From Candidatus Poseidonia sp. (GTDB lineage: Archaea > Thermoplasmatota > Poseidoniia > Poseidoniales > Poseidoniaceae), in contig JAUREJ010000009.1 in assembly GCA_030827475.1 (NCBI GenBank), positions 1 through 60,086 on the forward strand: a DNA stretch of 60,086 nt, read 5' to 3'. Below are positions 25,776 through 34,772 of the stretch, one piece after another. The position numbers and the translations under genes are program-made. Under the pieces are notes generated by a model. That model saw only the letters and a program-made list of their open reading frames with translations. It was not told the origin of the DNA and made no database searches. The number at the start of each line of letters is the position of its first letter. Position 1 is the first letter of the stretch.

Positions 25776-28121
25776 ATGGAAGGTGCGACAGACCCCGCCG
25801 TTTTGAAAGACCGCGCTTTCTACAAAATGGGCTTGTTCATCCACGACCACCAAAAGACCGTCATGGTTCTGGGTTTGATTTCCTGTGTCTTGATGGCAGG
25901 TTTGTGGACCATCGGAGCGGATTGGGCCGAAGGGTTCGGCGAAGACGATGTTGAATCCGTGAACGCCGGGCGTTTGATTTCCGAACGCTTTGCGAGCGAC
26001 GGCGATGACAGCGGCCAAAGCTTCCGCTACGTCGTTCATCACCCCTCATTGAACGACAGCAGTGAGACGTGGCAAGCGGCGGTCATTGAAGCGCTTTCTT
26101 CCTTTGCCGAACACCCCGAAGTGACCGTTGAGTATTCATGGGAGGTCAACGATGTTGACCGGGACGATGTCGTAGCGAGCGACGAGGAAGGAAATTATGC
26201 CATCAACACCGTTCGGATGTCGACCGACCGCAAAGAGGCCAAAGCCATCATGGACGAACTCCACGAGACGGTCAGCATCGGTGGCGACTTTGAAGGGTGG
26301 ATGACGGACGGTATTTTCATCGATTGGACCTTTGACGATCGCATCAAAAACGACCTCATCAAGGCCGAACTGATTTCCGGACCCCTCTCCCTGCTCATTC
26401 TCGGCATGGTCTTCGGCTCAATCGTCGCAGCTTTGCTCCCTGTTGGCGTTGGCGTTGGAACGGTGCTCGCAGCCATCGGCATGACCGTGTGGCTTTCGAA
26501 CGTGACCGATGTTACGGTTTACGCAACCAACATCATCTCCCTCATCGGCATCGGTGTTTCCATCGATTACTCTCTCTTCTTGGTGAACCGGTTCAGGGAG
26601 GAGCTTGATCGGGGGCACGACGTCCGAACGGCTACGGCGATGAGTTGCGCCACCGCAGGCAAGGCCGTCTTTTACTCCGGCATCACCGTCGCCATCGGTT
26701 TGATGGGGATGCTGTTTTTCAAGAACACCTCCTTGCCCTCACTCGGGATCGGAGGGACGATGGCCGTGTCCATCGCCATGGTCTACTCCACCGTGGTTTT
26801 GCCCGCCGTAATGGCATGGCTGGGTCCCCGCGTCAACAGCGGCCGCATTCCCTTTGCTCTGGACATGCGGGCGAAAGACGACGGGATTTGGGCCAGCATC
26901 GCCAAGCGCGTGATGGACCGACCTTGGGCGGTTCTCATCCCGACGCTCATTCTCTTGATCGGCGCAGGACTGCCCTTTGCCTATGCTGAGTTTTCCCTCT
27001 CATCGTGGAAGGCTTTGCCGCCCGATGATGAATCTCGGCTCGGCATGGAACTCATCGACGAGCAGTGGCCCGACCAAGCGGCGAACTCGATCTTCCTCGT
27101 CATTGATATGGACGGTGAAGACCCGCTGTCGGAGGCCAACTTGCGCGCCCAGCATGCGTATCTTACCGGCCTGCTCAACGACAACCGTGTCTCTGGGGGC
27201 ATTGGCGTGGGCCTCCCAATGGCGGCCATGACAGCTGACGAAGTCGTTGGATACTGGTCAGCGAGTGCCGAAGCGCTGGGCGAACAAGCGGCGATGCGGG
27301 AGAGCCTGCGAGCCGCCTTCGTCGGCGAAGGTGCAACCCTCATATCGATTCAACTGGTCGGAGCGCAAACCAGCGTTAATTCCCGCGAAACGGTGGAGGA
27401 CATCAGGGATGAACGGGACACGTTCTTGGGCGAGTTAACCGGAGAAAACGACAGGTTGCTCGTCGCCGGTTTCGCTGCTTACAACGCCGACAACTTGGAC
27501 GCCATCGCCGATAACCTCCCCAGAGCCTTAGCCTTCATCCTCATCGCCACGATGATGTTGATTTTTGTTCAGGTCAAATCGGTCGTTATTCCGATCAAAG
27601 CCATCGCCATGAACATCCTCTCGATTTCGGCCTCCTTCGGCATGTTGGTTTGGGTGTTCCAGTGGGGCTACGGCGAATCCCTGCTCAATTTCACGGCCCA
27701 ACCCATCGACTCGGGAAATCCCGTCATCATGTTCTGCATCGTCTTTGGACTCTCGATGGATTACGAAGTGCTGATGCTTTCCCGCATCCATGAGGAATGG
27801 GAACGTACCGGCGACAACACCCTTGCCGTCGCCAACGGCCTGCAAAAAACCGGTGGCCTCATCACCGGTGCAGCCGCCATCATGGTCGTCGTGTTCAGTG
27901 CGTTTGGCCTCTCTTCGGTGATCATTTTGAAACAGATCGGCCTTGGACTCGCCCTTGCGATTCTCGTTGATGCAACCCTGGTCCGCGCCCTGGTGGTGCC
28001 CTCAACGATGCGCCTCATGGGCAAATGGAATTGGTGGGCACCATCGTTTTTGAGCGGAAAGCAAGCCCATACTCAGCCGGGGCTGCAGGCTTCAAACGAG
28101 GGGGCCAACGAGCAGGAATAA
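25776..28121 (+). CDS. RND superfamily (MMPL/hydrophobe exporter-like) membrane transporter
   Basis: Two repeats of TM bundles: ISLIGIGVSIDYSLFLVNRFREELDRG and VIMFCIVFGLSMDYEVLMLSRIHEEWERTG; large extracytoplasmic loops. ATG at 25776, because the track start is TTG. Confidence 0.9.
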   Translation: MEGATDPAVLKDRAFYKMGLFIHDHQKTVMVLGLISCVLMAGLWTIGADWAEGFGEDDVESVNAGRLISERFASDGDDSGQSFRYVVHHPSLNDSSETWQAAVIEALSSFAEHPEVTVEYSWEVNDVDRDDVVASDEEGNYAINTVRMSTDRKEAKAIMDELHETVSIGGDFEGWMTDGIFIDWTFDDRIKNDLIKAELISGPLSLLILGMVFGSIVAALLPVGVGVGTVLAAIGMTVWLSNVTDVTVYATNIISLIGIGVSIDYSLFLVNRFREELDRGHDVRTATAMSCATAGKAVFYSGITVAIGLMGMLFFKNTSLPSLGIGGTMAVSIAMVYSTVVLPAVMAWLGPRVNSGRIPFALDMRAKDDGIWASIAKRVMDRPWAVLIPTLILLIGAGLPFAYAEFSLSSWKALPPDDESRLGMELIDEQWPDQAANSIFLVIDMDGEDPLSEANLRAQHAYLTGLLNDNRVSGGIGVGLPMAAMTADEVVGYWSASAEALGEQAAMRESLRAAFVGEGATLISIQLVGAQTSVNSRETVEDIRDERDTFLGELTGENDRLLVAGFAAYNADNLDAIADNLPRALAFILIATMMLIFVQVKSVVIPIKAIAMNILSISASFGMLVWVFQWGYGESLLNFTAQPIDSGNPVIMFCIVFGLSMDYEVLMLSRIHEEWERTGDNTLAVANGLQKTGGLITGAAAIMVVVFSAFGLSSVIILKQIGLGLALAILVDATLVRALVVPSTMRLMGKWNWWAPSFLSGKQAHTQPGLQASNEGANEQE

Positions 28122-28211
28122 CGGCTCAACCGCTGACAGAACGTTCAAAGCATCACCGGCCGCCTGATCACCATAGGACGAGACCGTACCGTTCGAAAAG
28201 TCGAGAAGGTC

Positions 28212-28403
28212 ATGAAGCGTGTTGAAAAGCACATTGACGCCACACGAGACGCTCTTGAGGACCTGGAAATTGAGTTTGAGGTCCTCAAAGCCTCCGTGAA
28301 ACGCCTTCGGGATGCCACTCCCGAAGAGGTCCCCGTTGAAGAGGTCGAAGAAGAGGCCGACATCGAGAATTCAACCAACACCACCGCCTTGCGGAAGTTT
28401 TGA
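28212..28403 (+). CDS. Small acidic coiled-coil hypothetical protein
   Basis: MKRVEKHIDATRDALEDLEIEFEVLKASVKRLRDATPEEVPVEEVEEEADIEN...; heptad-like pattern, co-directional with the RND gene. Confidence 0.45.
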   Translation: MKRVEKHIDATRDALEDLEIEFEVLKASVKRLRDATPEEVPVEEVEEEADIENSTNTTALRKF

Positions 28404-28407
28404 CCCT

Positions 28408-29397
28408 TCACCGGCGAAGGACAGTCTCACGATTCGCCCACATCGCTATCCAATGTGCAAGGTTGGCATCCAAACCGGGCGGTTGAATTCGGCATCCACA
28501 GGCGTTGGCGTGGCCGCCGCCCGTCGGGTCAAGCGCCGTTGCAAGCCGCGAGAGGTCGTAGCGCCCCTGGCCGTTTGGGAGGAAGGAATTGGCGTAGAAG
28601 CTCGCCGAAAGAGGAGGGTGATGCGGGTCCTCAAGCCGTCCGTCGGCGTACCCGTGAACGATGCAACACGCATCCGCATCGCTGCCGGCCCACGCCGTGA
28701 CGAGATAACCGTTTGACCGCAACGGGGTCTCATCAAAACGGCAAACGGCCAAGCGGTCGACGATGGTGGTGTTCGTGTTGACATGTTCGAGCGCAACGCT
28801 TCGTTCCTCAACCACTGCTCGACGACGCTCCAGAACGATGGGGTCGTTGATCAGCACCTCGTGCGTGGCTCCCGATGTGAGTAAACCAACGAGATGACGC
28901 ATGTATTCCGGGTCCCTTGATGTGCATGTTCGGGCGACTTGGAGCAAAGGGCCGTCTTCAAGGAACGCTTCCTTGGAGATACCCCCCGAATCAAGGGCGT
29001 CAACCACCGGCATCATGTCGGCCAAATGGCCCATCTCGGTGATGTCGACCAACAGGTCGTAGGCCAACCGCGCTGCGGACGGGGTCGCTTCCCAATGTTG
29101 CGTCCCTCCGGATGCAGCAAAGGCCGTCGCCTGCTCGTCGTCGGGACGGTTGGTCGTGTGATGGTCGACGTACCATCCGCACTCGGGGTGAAACGGGAGG
29201 TCAACCAACGCCGTTTCCCGGTCAACGAGTTCGTCCACGATGCCCGAACGCATGGCGGCAGCGTGGGTGAAGTGGACCTCGGCTTCAGGCCGGTAGGCCT
29301 TGAGCACGGCAGCCCCAAACAAGCCGTCCATGTCCGAATCGGCCAAAATGCGGGTGTAAAAGGGAACTTCACCCTCGCTTAACGGCCGCACAGGCAT
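28408..29397 (-). CDS. DHH/DHHA1 family phosphoesterase
   Basis: LADSDMDGLFGAAVL, WYVDHHTTNRP, PTGGGHANACGCRI. Confidence 0.85.
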   Translation of the reverse strand: MPVRPLSEGEVPFYTRILADSDMDGLFGAAVLKAYRPEAEVHFTHAAAMRSGIVDELVDRETALVDLPFHPECGWYVDHHTTNRPDDEQATAFAASGGTQHWEATPSAARLAYDLLVDITEMGHLADMMPVVDALDSGGISKEAFLEDGPLLQVARTCTSRDPEYMRHLVGLLTSGATHEVLINDPIVLERRRAVVEERSVALEHVNTNTTIVDRLAVCRFDETPLRSNGYLVTAWAGSDADACCIVHGYADGRLEDPHHPPLSASFYANSFLPNGQGRYDLSRLATALDPTGGGHANACGCRIQPPGLDANLAHWIAMWANRETVLRR

Positions 29398-29483
29398 GGT
29401 TCTCCTCCACGAACGGCCATCCATGAAGGTTCGGTGAAGGCTCGCCGTTACGACCATGAACGAGAACCGATGGGCTCACCATC

Positions 29484-29894
29484 ATGGAGACCTCGTGCGG
29501 CGTGGTGTTGGTGAACTACGGGACCGTCTTGTTGCTCCAATACCCGCAAGGTCACTGGGACCTTCCGAAAGGGCATGTGGAGGGCGACGATGCGAATCGG
29601 CACGAAACGATGCTGCGCGAACTGGCCGAGGAAACCGGCATACGCGACGTGACCATCATCGATGGATTTGAGGAGCGTACCGAGTACACGTTCCGCCACA
29701 AAGGCAAGCGTCAGACGAAGGAAGTTTACTGGTACTATGCCGAAACCGAAGAACTCAGCGTGACGCTCTCCCACGAACACCGAGGTTACCTCTGGTTGGA
29801 CTGGGAACAAGCGCTGGATACCATCACCCACGACGAGACCCGAGCGGTTGTTGAACAAGCCCATCGCTTTGCGCAACTCCACGGTCGACAATGA
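29484..29894 (+). CDS. NUDIX hydrolase (Ap4A hydrolase-like)
   Basis: GHWDLPKGHVEGDDANRHETMLRELAEETGI Nudix box with a slightly altered/extended first half. Confidence 0.88.
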   Translation: METSCGVVLVNYGTVLLLQYPQGHWDLPKGHVEGDDANRHETMLRELAEETGIRDVTIIDGFEERTEYTFRHKGKRQTKEVYWYYAETEELSVTLSHEHRGYLWLDWEQALDTITHDETRAVVEQAHRFAQLHGRQ

Positions 29895-30590
29895 TCAGAG
29901 CGTGGAAAAGTCATCGTCGTTGGAGCGAATCTGGGCTACACGATGAGCCACACCTCGTTCGGAAGGGCGTTTTCCGAGGGGCACCCAAAGCGTCTCGTCT
30001 TCGTTCAGCATGTGCCCGACCCAGCGACCGAGGACAAAGAGCCAGTCAGAAAGCCGGTTGAGGTAGACGAGCACGACAGAGCGCACCGCCCCATCACCTT
30101 CGTGTTCACCGAGTTGGACAGCGGCCCGCTCCAAACGCCGTGTCACCGTTCGCGCAAGGTGAAGAAAGGCGACCGGGGGTGACCCGGTTGGAAGAATGAA
30201 ACTCGTTAGTTCGGGAAGGTCTTCCAGCCAAGCGTCCATCTCGGCCACCAAGACATCGGTTTGGGCTTCGGAGAGAAGCACCATGTATTCGGGAAGGGTT
30301 GCCGGAGGACAGGCCAACTCTGCTCCAAGGTCAAACAATTCGTTTTGAACCCTTGAAAGGGCTTCACAAGCGACGTTTTGAACACGCTTCGCTCCCGTTC
30401 GATCGCCCCCGTCTTCATGCTCGGGCAATCGCTCCAATTCCATCAAGACCGTTCCAATCCAACTGTTCACTTCGTCGCAAACCCCAACAACGTCAAACCT
30501 TGGGTCACCTTTTGACCGACGAGAGCCGTCAACCAAGGAAGATTCACCTCCATCACCACCGCCGGTGTATACGCGATTGATTCGAACCAT
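29895..30590 (-). CDS. Cob(I)yrinic acid a,c-diamide / cobalamin adenosyltransferase, PduO type
   Basis: VYTGGGDGGESSLVDGSRRSKGDPRFDVVGVCDEVNSWIG, RVQNELFDLGAELA, LARTVTRRLERAAVQL, YLNRLSDWLFVLGR. Confidence 0.92.
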   Translation of the reverse strand: MVRINRVYTGGGDGGESSLVDGSRRSKGDPRFDVVGVCDEVNSWIGTVLMELERLPEHEDGGDRTGAKRVQNVACEALSRVQNELFDLGAELACPPATLPEYMVLLSEAQTDVLVAEMDAWLEDLPELTSFILPTGSPPVAFLHLARTVTRRLERAAVQLGEHEGDGAVRSVVLVYLNRLSDWLFVLGRWVGHMLNEDETLWVPLGKRPSERGVAHRVAQIRSNDDDFSTL

Positions 30591-30614
30591 GCGCTCCCCT
30601 CAAGGCCTGCGAGG

Positions 30615-31058
30615 TCAAGCTTCTATGAGGGGTTTGCGGGAAGGAAAGCCTTCCTCCATTCGGTAATACCACTCGATATCTTCTTCGCCAACCGCCCACG
30701 AAAACAAGGCCATTCGTCGGTCGACCACCCCGTACCATTCCAAACGCCCGGGTTCCATGGAGACGATCCGAGCACCCACCGATTCGAGCCGTGCGACGTT
30801 CGCTTGCCACTGCGCAACGAGTTGACCGAGGTGTTCAGCCACCTCCATCACGTGCGGGTGGGTCATGGGGAACCGGTCAAGCAACATCTCCAATTCATCG
30901 GTGACGTCATGTGCTTCATCGCTCATCGCTTGAAGCACCATCAACACGCTGCTCGCCTCACTCAGCGATGCTCGGGCGGATTCGATGGTCACGACCACGG
31001 CACCGTCAGGAAGCGGATACGGGATGGGTTCGTCGGGCGAAAGTTCGTCGAGTTCCAT
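30615..31058 (-). CDS. DUF2203-like protein
   Basis: C-terminal ...RLESVGARIVSMEPGRLEWYGVVDRRMALFSWAVGEEDIEWYYRMEEGFPSRKPLIEA matches the family pattern as I recall it. GTG at 31121 or ATG at 31058. Confidence 0.6.
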   Translation of the reverse strand: MELDELSPDEPIPYPLPDGAVVVTIESARASLSEASSVLMVLQAMSDEAHDVTDELEMLLDRFPMTHPHVMEVAEHLGQLVAQWQANVARLESVGARIVSMEPGRLEWYGVVDRRMALFSWAVGEEDIEWYYRMEEGFPSRKPLIEA

Positions 31059-31195
31059 GGGGAGTCCCGAATAGGACGGTTGGTCTTTGGGGAAACTCAC
31101 GGAGAACCCTTGACTTGACACCCTTTCAACTCATCGGAAGAGAAACATGAAAAAACCGGCTTTTTGGGCGAAAATCAAACATCCGACCAGACCAA

Positions 31196-31477
31196 TCACA
31201 CAGAGAGTGCGGATGGAGCAGAGGATTGCGTGCGCAGGCGGCGAAGTTTGAGCCACCCCACCGCCACCAAGCCAACCCACATCCCGAGTTCGAGCACGAC
31301 GACAAGGTAGTACACCGGGCCAAGCGATTTCAGCATCGAAACCGCATCGTAAGGCAAACCATGGACGGCCATGTAGGCGGACTGAGACAGCAGGCTTGAT
31401 GAGAACCAGACGAGGACGGCGAACCAAAGGATGTTACCGAGGGGCCAATCTTTAGCGGGCATTCGTGTGTTTTCCAC
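31196..31477 (-). CDS. Small two-TM membrane protein, hypothetical
   Basis: NILWFAVLVWFSSSLLSQSAYMAVHG and YYLVVVLELGMWVGLVAVGWLKLRRL. GTG start at 31477 or ATG at 31462. Confidence 0.5.
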   Translation of the reverse strand: MENTRMPAKDWPLGNILWFAVLVWFSSSLLSQSAYMAVHGLPYDAVSMLKSLGPVYYLVVVLELGMWVGLVAVGWLKLRRLRTQSSAPSALSV

Positions 31478-31549
31478 GTTCCTATATCAGCATGAAAGGA
31501 TATAAGACCTCGTTTTGGTTGTGCATGACTTCCCCGAATTCCGACAGTC

Positions 31550-32311
31550 TCACTCGCTCTCCGACACCGATTCCTCATCAAGAGAGGGGGAAAATGGACG
31601 GTTCATGTCTTCCAGGGCCCGTTCCACGGCGCCGATCCATGCCGGTGCAACTGCCGCCTCGCCCCCCGCATCCTCAAAGGCTTCGAGCCACGTCTGAGCC
31701 ATCCGCTCATCACCAAGGAAGGTGTGAATGCGATGAAGTGCCACATACGCCATCGGGTTAAGGTGTTCCTCGTCGGCATCCCAGCCACGTTCAAAGCAAG
31801 AGATGGCTCCGTGGTCCCCTTCCAGTTGCCCGCGCTGCAACGCCACCATGCCCGCTTGGCTCCAGGCCAAGGGCAAGCGTCCGATGAGCAAACCCCGGAA
31901 CACCAACCACGTCTGACCGCCGCCGAGCAGCACCAACATCGCAAAACCTGCCCATTGTTCGAACATGGTCAATTCGGGCCATGTTTGGACCATCAAGCCC
32001 CCAGCACCAACACAAAACAGGAACCCTGACATGGGGGCGATGAACACGTCGCGTCGCGTTCGAACCATGTGGTGCACACCGGCGAGGACACCGAAAGAAC
32101 CGATGCCGAGCACAACCATCAGCAAGAAGGAAAGCGCCATTGGACGAGGAGCTTGCTCACCGACGGCGAGCAGCGAGGTGAGGGAGAAAAGCACCCAACC
32201 AAATCGCCTGGAAATTTCCGGGAAGGGTTGGTGGCGACTGCCGACCAGCAGAGCAACGGACACCGTCACCATCCCGATGAGAACAAGCCATTTGCCGGTC
32301 GTTTCGTCCAA
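31550..32311 (-). CDS. Polytopic membrane protein with cytosolic C-terminal helical region, hypothetical
   Basis: Several TM segments (WLVLIGMVTVSVALLVG, ALSFLLMVVLGIGSFGVLAG, GFLFCVGAGGLMVQTW, WAGFAMLVLLGGGQTWLVF) then a TPR-like ALQRGQLEGDHGAISCFERGWDADEEHLNPMAYVALHRIHTFLGD. Confidence 0.6.
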   Translation of the reverse strand: MDETTGKWLVLIGMVTVSVALLVGSRHQPFPEISRRFGWVLFSLTSLLAVGEQAPRPMALSFLLMVVLGIGSFGVLAGVHHMVRTRRDVFIAPMSGFLFCVGAGGLMVQTWPELTMFEQWAGFAMLVLLGGGQTWLVFRGLLIGRLPLAWSQAGMVALQRGQLEGDHGAISCFERGWDADEEHLNPMAYVALHRIHTFLGDERMAQTWLEAFEDAGGEAAVAPAWIGAVERALEDMNRPFSPSLDEESVSESE

Positions 32312-32351
32312 AATTTGCCCTCCTCATCCCTCAACGCCCAAAGGTGTCCTT

Positions 32352-32786
32352 TCATCCTTTGTGATATCCCGAGCCCCGTTGAATTTCGCTTGCGCGGTAG
32401 ACCTGCTCCACCAACACGACCGCCGCCAATTCATGCGGGAAGGTCATCGGCGAAAGCGATAACCGCTGAACTGGGTCGAGGATACGCAGGTCAGGCCAGC
32501 CTTCGGCCGGTCCGATGGCGAGGTGAACCGCTTCGCTTCCAAGTTGCCAAGTGTCAAAGCGCTCTGCGAAGGCCAACGAATCACCGATTTCGCCACCCTC
32601 ATCCAGCAACACCAGAGCTCCACCGGCACCGAGCAATCGGTTGACGTAGGCTTCGGGCGTCAGCTTGGACGGGTGATGTTCGATGCGCACACCTCTTGTC
32701 TTCAAACGGTCGCCGTACATGGACACCAACTGTTTGAACGCCGCTTCTTTCGGCACGCCGTGGGTGTGCAGAACGAGACGACCCAT
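32352..32786 (-). CDS. rlmH: RlmH-like SPOUT 23S rRNA methyltransferase
   Basis: [65 protein letters not shown]. Confidence 0.88.
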   Translation of the reverse strand: MGRLVLHTHGVPKEAAFKQLVSMYGDRLKTRGVRIEHHPSKLTPEAYVNRLLGAGGALVLLDEGGEIGDSLAFAERFDTWQLGSEAVHLAIGPAEGWPDLRILDPVQRLSLSPMTFPHELAAVVLVEQVYRASEIQRGSGYHKG

Positions 32787-32863
32787 GCCCCACCGAGAAA
32801 CGACGCCGATTTCAAACCTCGGCGAATAAACAACTCCTTGAACCCCAAGGCCGGCAGCACACC

Positions 32864-33202
32864 ATGGGATGGTGGCCCTTTGGGAAGAAACGCCCCTCTT
32901 CCGGCCCCAACAACGATCCGATTCTCAAGGACACACGGACCTGGTTGTCCGAACTGCGGGACGCTTGCGAGTTGAACTTTGACAACCCTGAAGAGGCTCG
33001 TCGTCAAATCCGCCACATGCAGGTGGAATGGAAGGACGCCATGGACCTTGGCGAGATGGCCCCCCCTCTGCGGGAAGGTTTGGAGAGTCGAGCGTTTCGT
33101 CTGTTGACGTGCACCGACAAGGAATGGTTGGTGTGGCTTGACGACTTGGCGTTTTGGAAAGCAGGTTGGAAACCATCACAAGGCGACGAGAACGAGGCTT
33201 GA
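32864..33202 (+). CDS. Hypothetical protein
   Basis: [60 protein letters not shown]...; co-directional with and just upstream of the next gene. Confidence 0.45.
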   Translation: MGWWPFGKKRPSSGPNNDPILKDTRTWLSELRDACELNFDNPEEARRQIRHMQVEWKDAMDLGEMAPPLREGLESRAFRLLTCTDKEWLVWLDDLAFWKAGWKPSQGDENEA

Positions 33203-33227
33203 AGAAGGAAGGTCCCCACCAAGCATC

Positions 33228-33920
33228 ATGCCTCAATCGTCGCAATTACACATCCTCTATTCCTGTCCGTTCTGCTGGAAGGTTCGTGGCCTCATCGAGC
33301 ACCTTGACCTCGATGTGGAGTATGTCGGCGTCAACGGCATGAAAATTCGCAAAGAAGTGGCCTTTGCCGGCGATTGGGGAAAAGTCCCCGTGTTCACCGA
33401 TGAAAACGGAGAACACCACGTGGATTCCACCCCGCTTTTGCGCCACATTGACGCCACCTACAACGGTGGAAAACTCGCCGCCATCGGTGATGCGGAAAGG
33501 CAGGATACATGGATGGAATGGGTTGACACCCACCTCTCCAAAGCCACCGTTCCCATCCTCTACGGGTCGCTGGGATCAGCGTTGAAAACGACCACCCGGA
33601 TTTCCAAAATCGAGACCTTTGGATTCTTCTCAAAGCGCCTCTATGCCTGGGCAGGTTTTCCAATCATGTGGGGCATCATCGCCCGAAAACGGGTCAAGCG
33701 CGACGGGCGGCGTCCCAAGCAACTCTGGCACGATTTGCTCGGCGAATTCACCGACGCGCACAACGGCAAACCCTTCTTTGGTGGCGAGCAACCGGATTTG
33801 GTCGACTTTGCAGCCTTTGGCTACATGCGTTCGGTCTCGCCTTTCCCCCAATTTGCTTTGCTAAGCGACCATGCAGCCGGCATGGCGTGGTACCGACGGA
33901 TGGAAGGGACCCTTGCGTGA
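33228..33920 (+). CDS. Glutaredoxin/GST-fold protein resembling prostaglandin E synthase 2
   Basis: LHILYSCPFCWKVRGLIEHLDLDVEYVGVNGMKIRKEV...GKVPVFTDENGEHHVDSTPLLRHID; GST-C-like helical second half with LVDFAAFGYMRSVSPF. Confidence 0.75.
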   Translation: MPQSSQLHILYSCPFCWKVRGLIEHLDLDVEYVGVNGMKIRKEVAFAGDWGKVPVFTDENGEHHVDSTPLLRHIDATYNGGKLAAIGDAERQDTWMEWVDTHLSKATVPILYGSLGSALKTTTRISKIETFGFFSKRLYAWAGFPIMWGIIARKRVKRDGRRPKQLWHDLLGEFTDAHNGKPFFGGEQPDLVDFAAFGYMRSVSPFPQFALLSDHAAGMAWYRRMEGTLA

Positions 33921-33929
33921 GGTGGGACC

Positions 33930-34772
33930 GTGTCGGTCACCCTTAACGGCCTGACCTTCGCTCGAGTTGATCCCGCTACCACCGTTTTGGGAACGACAAA
34001 GGGGGGATGGGTTTACGCCAGCCAACGGCCCTGCTACGAGGCAAAACTTCCGCAATTTTTCGTCATGAACAACCCGCTCACGGAGCGCGACGTGGCCGTC
34101 GCCCTCGGATTGCCCTCGGCGAATGAAAAACCCGATGAGATCATGGAAGCCTTGACCTCGGACGACCTCAACGAACTCGCAAGCCATGTGATGGCCGGAG
34201 AGGATTTTCGAGCGTTTACGGCCCAGCAGGATGGCCTTTGGGAGGTGCGAGCCTTGAGCGAGAGCGAATGGAAAACCGCAACCTCGCAAAACCTGCTCAA
34301 CCTCAGCCCCGGCCTTACCGAACGCTTGTGCGACGCTCCCGCATCCAACAACCGAGGCGCCATGATGGACGGTCGCCCCCGACCCAACGAAGTCTTGGGC
34401 CCGGCTTCCCATCAGGTCGCCGCCATGGCCGTCCATCCAAAAAACACCGAAATCACCGCCCTCACCAGCGTACCACGAGAACGACCGTTGCCCAACGTCG
34501 TGACCCGACTTGCATTAACACCCCTGCGTCAAGGCTCCCCAAAGCGGGTGCCCGAAGCGACCGACCGCTGGTCAAACGTGCGCTCTGAACTGCTGTGGAC
34601 AACCGTACTCGGTATCGTGCCGTCCTTCCTGATTCCGGTCCTCCGAGGGATGAGCGGTTATGCGGTTGACGGATGGGCTAACCTGCTCTTTGGAGGCTTG
34701 TGCGCTGGGTTCCTCACCGGAGCGATTTGGCGACCAAAACGGCCGTTGCTTCGCTACGATGACGTGTCCTGA
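33930..34772 (+). CDS. Degenerate formylglycine-generating-enzyme (SUMF1)-like domain with two C-terminal TM helices
   Basis: YEAKLPQFFVMNNPLTERDVAVALGLP and VRALSESEWKTATSQN resemble FGE elements (P..V.L..F.I...PVT..; RLPTEAEWEYAA). C-terminal LLWTTVLGIVPSFLIPVLRG and NLLFGGLCAGFLTGAIW. GTG start. Confidence 0.5.
   Translation: MSVTLNGLTFARVDPATTVLGTTKGGWVYASQRPCYEAKLPQFFVMNNPLTERDVAVALGLPSANEKPDEIMEALTSDDLNELASHVMAGEDFRAFTAQQDGLWEVRALSESEWKTATSQNLLNLSPGLTERLCDAPASNNRGAMMDGRPRPNEVLGPASHQVAAMAVHPKNTEITALTSVPRERPLPNVVTRLALTPLRQGSPKRVPEATDRWSNVRSELLWTTVLGIVPSFLIPVLRGMSGYAVDGWANLLFGGLCAGFLTGAIWRPKRPLLRYDDVS

Noticed and set aside
29484-29894. Nudix box irregularity as a sign of a dead enzyme
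   Set aside because: Core RELAEETGI is intact and the variation lies in the loop before it; probably an active Nudix with a one-residue shift.
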